Below, piece after piece: positions 1 to 2,757 of a DNA stretch of 5,726 bases; the first letter of the stretch is position 1; every line of letters starts with the position of its first letter. The position numbers and the translations under genes are program-made. The DNA is from Candidatus Avelusimicrobium facis (GTDB taxonomy: Bacteria > Elusimicrobiota > Elusimicrobia > Elusimicrobiales > Elusimicrobiaceae). A model generated the notes under the pieces. That model saw only the letters and a program-made list of their open reading frames with translations. It made no database searches and had not been told where the DNA came from. The stretch spans positions 1 through 5,726 of the forward strand of contig CAAFHX010000007.1 of NCBI GenBank assembly GCA_900762815.1, written 5' to 3'.

Positions 1-29
1 ATTTAACGGCAATGCTGTTCATCAAACAA

Positions 30-60
30 GTCATCCCCGAGGGTCTCTATCGGGGATCTT
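30..60 (+). repeat. Palindromic intergenic repeat, copy R1
   Basis: This 31-base element has the form GTCATCCCCGA, a 9-base spacer, then TCGGGGATCTT. The core arms ATCCCCGA (33-40) and TCGGGGAT (50-57) form a perfect 8-bp inverted repeat with a 9-nt loop. The outer bases GTC and CTT do not pair but are shared with copy R2. The design, with GTCAT and ATCT termini around an inverted repeat, resembles small intergenic palindromes known in many bacterial genomes. It is not followed by a T-run, so it is not a good simple terminator. Family membership is inferred from the termini only. Confidence 0.7.
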
Positions 61-112
61 CGTCTTATTATGTCAAATAAGGAAAAAGCCACTCTTATAT
101 CAACATCAGCGG

Positions 113-143
113 AAGATTCCCGACTACATTCCTCGGGAATGAC
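113..143 (-). repeat. Palindromic intergenic repeat, copy R2 (inverted relative to R1)
   Basis: Read on the minus strand this is GTCATTCCCGA, a 9-base spacer, then TCGGGAATCTT, so it has exactly the same 31-base architecture as R1. The arms 116-123 and 133-140 pair perfectly over 8 bp. It differs from R1 in the arms at one pair only: the C:G of R1 is T:A here, which keeps the pairing. The 9-base loop is unrelated to that of R1. It also sits inside a weaker AT-rich inverted repeat (64-80 with 147-168). Confidence 0.7.
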
Positions 144-171
144 ACTTTATTTGATAAACGATAATAAGGCT

Positions 172-208
172 GAGATTTCCGACCCTGCGGGCCGCCACTG
201 GCAATGAC
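172..208 (-). repeat. Degenerate palindromic repeat, copy R3
   Basis: The left end GAGATTTCCGA (172-182) matches the AAGATTCCCGA end of R2 at 9 of 11 positions. The right end GGCAATGAC (200-208) matches GGGAATGAC of R2 at 8 of 9. The interior is longer and GC-rich (CCCTGCGGGCC at 183-193), so the total length is about 36-37 bases and the simple 8-bp stem is lost. Its orientation is the same as R2. It is best read as a diverged or variant member of the same family, with the conserved AGAT and ATGAC termini still visible. Confidence 0.5.
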
Positions 209-299
209 GGCATAGAAAACAAAAATCTGCCTTTTGTCTGAGCCGCTATAAAGCGGTGAGTGAAAGGCGGACCAAAAAAGTTTTCTTTTTTATGCTCTG

Positions 300-316
300 C
301 AGGCCCGCAGGGCCTG
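300..316. repeat. GC-rich perfect inverted repeat (hairpin)
   Basis: CAGGCCC (300-306) and GGGCCTG (310-316) pair over 7 bp with a GCA loop. A flanking GACCAA (270-275) can pair with TTGGTC (317-322) to form an outer stem around an AT-rich bulge. The inner GGCCCGCAGGG (302-312) is the exact reverse complement of CCCTGCGGGCC inside repeat R3 (183-193), so a long-range pairing or a shared repeat origin is possible. Confidence 0.5.
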
Positions 317-320
317 TTGG

Positions 321-344
321 TCTTTTTCTGCCCCGGAGAAAAGA
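321..344. repeat. Pyrimidine/purine-arm hairpin H1
   Basis: TCTTTTTCT (321-329), core GCCCCGG (330-336) and AGAAAAGA (337-344) form an imperfect inverted repeat with one unpaired T. This is the first of three similar units; the others are at 365-393 and 422-439. Confidence 0.45.
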
Positions 345-364
345 ACATAAAAAGTGTCTTTTTG

Positions 365-393
365 CCTGCTTTTCTGTCCGGAAGAAAAGCAGG
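365..393. repeat. Perfect 11-bp hairpin H2
   Basis: CCTGCTTTTCT (365-375) pairs perfectly with AGAAAAGCAGG (383-393) around the loop GTCCGGA. An outer GTGTC (354-358) can also pair with GACAC (394-398), leaving a 6-nt bulge, TTTTTG, on one side. It is the strongest stem in the intergenic stretch apart from the terminator, and it is not followed by a T-run on either strand. Confidence 0.6.
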
Positions 394-421
394 GACACAC
401 CCGGCAACCTTTTGCCCGCTG

Positions 422-439
422 TTCTTCTCCCCCGAAGAA
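422..439. repeat. Pyrimidine/purine-arm hairpin H3
   Basis: TTCTTC (422-427), core TCCCCC (428-433) and GAAGAA (434-439) form a 6-bp stem. It has the same pyrimidine arm / C-rich core / purine arm layout as H1 and H2. Confidence 0.4.
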
Positions 440-460
440 AAACCTCCACCCGGACAAACC

Positions 461-491
461 TTATGCCGCTTTTGCAACCCAAAGGGCATAA
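461..491. repeat. Inverted repeat beside the terminator
   Basis: TTATGCC (461-467) and GGCATAA (485-491) pair over 7 bp with a 17-nt loop. It borders the terminator stem at 493-519 and shares its A-tract, so it could be an accessory stem at the transcript end of the minus-strand operon. Confidence 0.35.
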
Positions 492-519
492 AAAAAGAGC
501 CCCGGACCGGGGCTCTTTT
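490..519 (-). terminator. Rho-independent terminator of the exported-protein operon
   Basis: AAAAGAGCCCC (493-503) pairs with GGGGCTCTTTT (509-519) over 11 bp, with the short loop GGACC. Read on the minus strand, the stem is followed by a run of seven T (complement of A490-496). It starts 17 bases beyond the stop codon at 537-539, which is the expected place for the end of the minus-strand unit. The T-tract on the plus strand is only four bases, so minus is the favoured direction. Confidence 0.85.
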
Positions 520-536
520 GTACGCTAAATTTATTT

Positions 537-1010
537 TTACCGGGCGGCGGTACGGAAGAAATTTCCCCGCGTGCTGCCTTTGGCCAGCCGGGGCATGCCC
601 GTCATTTTGTCGGCCTGTACCACCACATTTTTGGCATTGGGTTTAATGGCCTTGGCGGCCGAGCCGAAGATATCGCCCTCTTTAATCACGCCCAATTTGC
701 CGTGGTTGTTGATTTGCACTTCCAATTTCAAATCTCCGTCCACCGTAGCGGCCAGCAAATCCTCTTCCCCCAACGCAAACTCCAACGGGAATTTGGGATT
801 GACCACCCGCTTAATGGCCACGGGCACATCGGCGGCGTTTTTGACGATAATGGCGCAAGAATTATTGTCCGCCTCGGCCACTTTAGACAAACGCGCAGGC
901 ACCGTCACGGTTCCCGTGACGTTAAAGCGTCCTTCACGCACTTGCCGCGCCGCGCAAAAAACACACGCGCTCACGCTGGCCAAAAGCAGAACGATTAAAA
1001 CTTTTTTCAT
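537..1010 (-). CDS. Exported protein with a CcmI/CycH C-terminal-like domain
   Basis: This 157-residue protein starts with a clear export signal: MKK, a hydrophobic run to about residue 19, and either a lipobox-like VSAC (Cys16) or a signal peptidase I site near Ala20-Ala21. Residues 30-136 show the pattern of the periplasmic C-terminal domain of CcmI/CycH, the holder of apocytochrome c in cytochrome c maturation. The pattern includes VTGTVTVPARL, a central DVPVAIKRV, then FPLEFAL, LKLEVQI and EGDIFGSA. In that family the domain is fused to membrane and TPR parts; here it stands alone. No haem-lyase or cytochrome gene is seen nearby, so a role in cytochrome maturation is not established. It lies 48 bases after the SH3-domain gene, on the same strand, and before a terminator, so they probably share a transcript. 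The start at 1010 is set by the signal peptide; the leader is A/T-rich with no clear Shine-Dalgarno. The C-terminal tail from residue 137 is basic and polar. Confidence 0.8.
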   Translation of the reverse strand: MKKVLIVLLLASVSACVFCAARQVREGRFNVTGTVTVPARLSKVAEADNNSCAIIVKNAADVPVAIKRVVNPKFPLEFALGEEDLLAATVDGDLKLEVQINNHGKLGVIKEGDIFGSAAKAIKPNAKNVVVQADKMTGMPRLAKGSTRGNFFRTAAR

Positions 1011-1058
1011 ACTTATATTTTACTTTTTTATTATCCCCGCGCGCAACGGCACAGCGGC

Positions 1059-1529
1059 TTATTGCTTAAAAAAGCCCCACAGATTTTTGTTGAAAATCCA
1101 CCCGCGGCACTTGCCTTGTTTGGGGTCGGCCGGATCGTCTTCCACTTCAATCCAAGAGCCTTTTTTGGAAATGTATTTAAACGGATAGCCCTTTTCCACC
1201 GTGCAGACAATTTCGTTGCTGACGCCGGGGCCTTTGCGCACGTTCAAGTCCACCTTGGCAGACATGCCGCCCTTGGGGCTGAGCAAAGAGGAGGAAACCC
1301 ACCCCGTAAAACCTTCAAAATCTTTGACCTGCACCCATTCTTTGTCCGGGCTGGCTTTGACCATAATGACCGGCGTATATTTCCACGCATAGAACTTCAC
1401 GGCGCACTTGGTACCGGCGCAAGTGCGGATATTGGCTTTGGTCGTATTGATGCTGGCATACTTCTGCGCCAAGAGCGGTGCAGAAACAAAACAAACAAGC
1501 AGAGCGGCTGCGGCAATTTTTTTCATCAT
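1059..1529 (-). CDS. Exported double-SH3b-domain protein
   Basis: This is a 156-residue secreted or periplasmic protein. Residues 1-21 are a signal peptide (MMKK, hydrophobic core, ending near SAPLLA). Two bacterial SH3 domains follow, at about 25-84 and 89-151. Each has the family's N-[IV]-R opening (ANIR at 32-35, LNVRKGPG at 95-102), a mid-domain W-V/I-x-V strand (WVQV, WIEV) and a closing GW motif (GWVSSSLL, GWIFNKNLWG). Such domains commonly bind peptidoglycan or envelope partners; no catalytic domain is attached. The first domain replaces the usual GP after the NIR motif with CAGTKC (Cys37, Cys42), and the second holds Cys109 and Cys141, so disulfides are possible. The start at 1529 is supported by AAGGAG 7 bases upstream; the adjacent Met2 (1526) is the alternative. 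It is promoter-proximal in the two-gene unit with the CcmI-like gene. The exact ligand is unknown. Confidence 0.9.
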   Translation of the reverse strand: MMKKIAAAALLVCFVSAPLLAQKYASINTTKANIRTCAGTKCAVKFYAWKYTPVIMVKASPDKEWVQVKDFEGFTGWVSSSLLSPKGGMSAKVDLNVRKGPGVSNEIVCTVEKGYPFKYISKKGSWIEVEDDPADPKQGKCRGWIFNKNLWGFFKQ

Positions 1530-1536
1530 GTAAAAT

Positions 1537-1542
1537 CTCCTT
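1537..1542 (-). promoter_or_regulatory. Ribosome binding site of the SH3b gene
   Basis: On the minus strand this reads AAGGAG, followed by 7 bases and ATGATG. The spacing favours the first ATG (1527-1529) over the second. Confidence 0.8.
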
Positions 1543-1569
1543 AAAATAACACAGACTAACTCACCAAAG

Positions 1570-1600
1570 AGTATAGCAAATATTAGGGGGCTTTTGGCAA
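1570..1600 (-). promoter_or_regulatory. Likely sigma-70-type promoter with extended -10
   Basis: On the minus strand TTGCCA (complement of 1595-1600) is followed after 19 bases by TATACT (complement of 1570-1575). The TATACT is preceded by TGC, giving the extended -10 form TGnTATACT. The long spacer weakens the -35 call, but the extended -10 compensates. The predicted start near 1563 gives a leader of about 34 bases that contains the AAGGAG site. Confidence 0.55.
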
Positions 1601-1647
1601 TACCCTTGCGCAGCCGCAGCCAAGCCCCGGGCCAGGCGGAAAAAAGA

Positions 1648-1653
1648 TATAAT
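1648..1653 (+). promoter_or_regulatory. Consensus -10 box of the NifU-like/PHP operon
   Basis: A perfect TATAAT lies 16 bases before the AGGAG site. No convincing -35 hexamer is found 16-19 bases upstream; the region there is CCCGG-rich, so the promoter may be activator-dependent or recognised differently. Transcription from here would begin near 1660. That excludes the in-frame ATG at 1652, which overlaps the box, as a start codon. Confidence 0.5.
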
Positions 1654-1669
1654 GAAAGAAAATCCCTTT

Positions 1670-1674
1670 AGGAG
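1670..1674 (+). promoter_or_regulatory. Ribosome binding site deciding the NifU-like start
   Basis: AGGAG is followed by 7 bases and ATG at 1682. This selects Met at 1682 over an in-frame ATG 30 bases upstream, which has no such site. Confidence 0.8.
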
Positions 1675-1681
1675 CGTCTGT

Positions 1682-1906
1682 ATGAAAGAACAAGTACAAG
1701 CTGTAATTGACCAAATCCGCCCGATTTTGCAAGCCGACGGCGGCGACATCCAACTCATCGGCGTGGACGAAAAAACCGGCATCGTTACCGTGGGGCTGCG
1801 CGGCCGCTGCGGCGGTTGCCCGGCGGCGCAGATGACCTTGAAAGCCGTGGTGGAACGCAAAATTAAAGAGGTGGTTCCCGGCGTAACGGCCGTTGAACGC
1901 GTCTAA
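1682..1906 (+). CDS. NifU C-terminal-domain iron-sulfur scaffold protein
   Basis: This 74-residue protein consists almost entirely of one NifU C-terminal-type domain (the family also called Nfu). The helix VQAVIDQIRPIL leads into the hallmark QADGGDIQL segment, then strands around GIVTVGLRG, then RCGGCPAAQMTLK with the CxxC pair (Cys43 and Cys46), and a closing helix with VPGV. In this family two CxxC motifs from a dimer hold an Fe-S cluster for transfer to target proteins in the cytoplasm. Stand-alone domains of 70-90 residues are common, so the gene looks complete. I place the start at 1682 because AGGAG lies 7 bases upstream; the in-frame ATG at 1652 would add 10 residues but falls inside the -10 box. 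The stop codon shares a base with the start of the following PHP gene. Confidence 0.95.
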   Translation: MKEQVQAVIDQIRPILQADGGDIQLIGVDEKTGIVTVGLRGRCGGCPAAQMTLKAVVERKIKEVVPGVTAVERV

Positions 1907-2721
1907 TGCTCAAGGCGGATTTGCACACCCATTCGGTTTTTTCGGACGGCACCTCCTCCCCCGAGGAGGTGGTGTGCGCCGCCGCACGGGCCGGGGTCCA
2001 ACTCTTTGCCTTGGCCGACCATGACACCACAGACGGCGTGCCGCGTGCCCAAGCCGAATGTGTCCGGCACCAAATAGATTTTGTGCCGGCGGTGGAAATC
2101 AGCACGCGCGAGCATGACCATCTGCATTTTTTAGGTTACGGGGTGGACCTGCAAAACCAACGCTTCCAGCAATTTTTGGCACAAAACCGCCAAAACCGCC
2201 AAAACCGCATCAAGCAAATCATACGCCAAATCGCCCAAAGCGGGGTGGATTTAACCGAAGAGGACGTCTTTTCTTTGGCACCTAACACGGTCAGCCGCGC
2301 CCACGTGGCCGACGCTTTAAAAAAGAAGAAAATCGTTCCCTCCCGCCAAGAGGGGTTCCGGCAGTTTTTGGTGCCGGGGCAAGTGGGCTATGTCCCCTCC
2401 GCCGGGGTGACGGTGGTGGAAGCCATACGGGAAATCAAATTGGCCGGGGGCAAGACCGTCATGGCGCACCCGGGGCTGACCAAGGACGTGTGGAATTTCC
2501 CGCCGTGGGTAGAGGCCGGGCTGGACGGCTTAGAGGTTTTCTATCCGTCCCATACCTACACGCTCAAACAAGAGCTGCTCAAAATAGCCCGCAAGTATGA
2601 TTTATTCGCCACCGGCGGGTCGGACTATCACGGACCGCACGCCGGGCGCATAACTACCCTGGGGATATCCATTCCCCCGCCTTACAGCGACCGGCTCTTG
2701 CGTAAACTCTTAGACAAATAG
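1906..2721 (+). CDS. PHP-domain phosphoesterase, TrpH/RNase AM type
   Basis: This 271-residue cytoplasmic enzyme has the full PHP metal-binding set. It includes DLHTHSVFSDG (His7, His9, Asp14), ADHDTTDG (Asp38, His39, Asp40), EIS (Glu64), HFLGYG (His74), AHPG (His188) and GSDYHG (Asp240, His242). The middle part, SRAHVADAL (130-138) followed by FRQFLVPG..YVP and AGGKTVMAHP, is characteristic of the TrpH/YciV group. Characterised members hydrolyse nucleoside 3',5'-bisphosphates or act as the 5'-3' exonuclease RNase AM. Which substrate this one uses cannot be read from sequence. Length is normal for the group. Its ATG overlaps the TAA of the NifU-like gene by one base (TAATG), so translation is probably coupled, and no separate promoter is evident. 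Residues 93-101 are a triple QNR repeat encoded by three identical 9-base units. A strong terminator follows 7 bases after the stop. Confidence 0.95.
   Translation: MLKADLHTHSVFSDGTSSPEEVVCAAARAGVQLFALADHDTTDGVPRAQAECVRHQIDFVPAVEISTREHDHLHFLGYGVDLQNQRFQQFLAQNRQNRQNRIKQIIRQIAQSGVDLTEEDVFSLAPNTVSRAHVADALKKKKIVPSRQEGFRQFLVPGQVGYVPSAGVTVVEAIREIKLAGGKTVMAHPGLTKDVWNFPPWVEAGLDGLEVFYPSHTYTLKQELLKIARKYDLFATGGSDYHGPHAGRITTLGISIPPPYSDRLLRKLLDK
2182..2208 (+). repeat. Three tandem copies of a 9-base unit within the PHP gene
   Basis: CAAAACCGC occurs three times without mismatch and in frame, giving QNR three times (residues 93-101) in the helical region after the HFLGYG motif. Perfect identity of the units suggests recent slippage expansion. 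Confidence 0.85.
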
Positions 2722-2727
2722 CCCGTA

Positions 2728-2755
2728 AAAAGCCCCGCCGGTTGGCGGGGCTTTT
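2728..2755. terminator. Bidirectional terminator between convergent genes
   Basis: AAAAGCCCCGCC (2728-2739) pairs perfectly with GGCGGGGCTTTT (2744-2755) over 12 bp, with a GGTT loop. On the plus strand it ends in TTTT, 7 bases after the PHP stop. On the minus strand it ends in a run of five T (complement of A2727-2731), and the stem begins 2 bases past the stop codon of the large gene. It can therefore serve both convergent units. Confidence 0.9.
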
Positions 2756-2757
2756 GG

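Larger units (their letters stand above)
209..489. other. Gene-poor, hairpin-rich intergenic stretch
   Basis: No credible gene is seen. Open frames exist on both strands, but they overlap one another in different frames, lack a ribosome binding site, have low-complexity K/R/F/P-rich translations, and some run through the terminator into the neighbouring gene's antisense. The stretch instead contains a series of inverted repeats: 243-256, 300-316, 321-344, 365-393, 422-439 and 461-491. T-rich and A-rich tracts (274-292, 341-353) separate them. It could be a 3' untranslated or intergenic repeat region, or an undescribed structured RNA. Nothing in the sequence decides between these. Confidence 0.5.

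Noticed and set aside
33..57. R1 as a rho-independent terminator for a gene to the left
   Set aside because: The 8-bp stem is followed by CTTCGTC on the plus strand and by no T-run on the minus strand, and the shared termini with R2 indicate a repeat element instead.
30..208. CRISPR array
   Set aside because: There are only three copies, in mixed orientation, with unequal spacing and variable interior rather than identical direct repeats with unique spacers.
124..646. Several overlapping open frames on both strands (up to 128 codons) in the left intergenic stretch
   Set aside because: They are low-complexity and lack ribosome binding sites. The longest plus-strand frame reads through the terminator into antisense of the next gene, and the inverted repeats explain the repeated FFxPxxK motifs in translation.
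571..1188. Open frame of 205 codons on the plus strand
   Set aside because: It runs antisense across two well-supported exported-protein genes and their gap, with no recognisable domain.
1062..1544. Open frame of 160 codons on the plus strand
   Set aside because: It is fully antisense to the double-SH3 gene, which has a signal peptide, domain motifs and a ribosome binding site.
1652..1681. Upstream in-frame ATG that would extend the NifU-like protein by 10 residues
   Set aside because: It overlaps the TATAAT box, lacks a Shine-Dalgarno, and the extension does not match the family. ATG at 1682 has AGGAG at the right distance.
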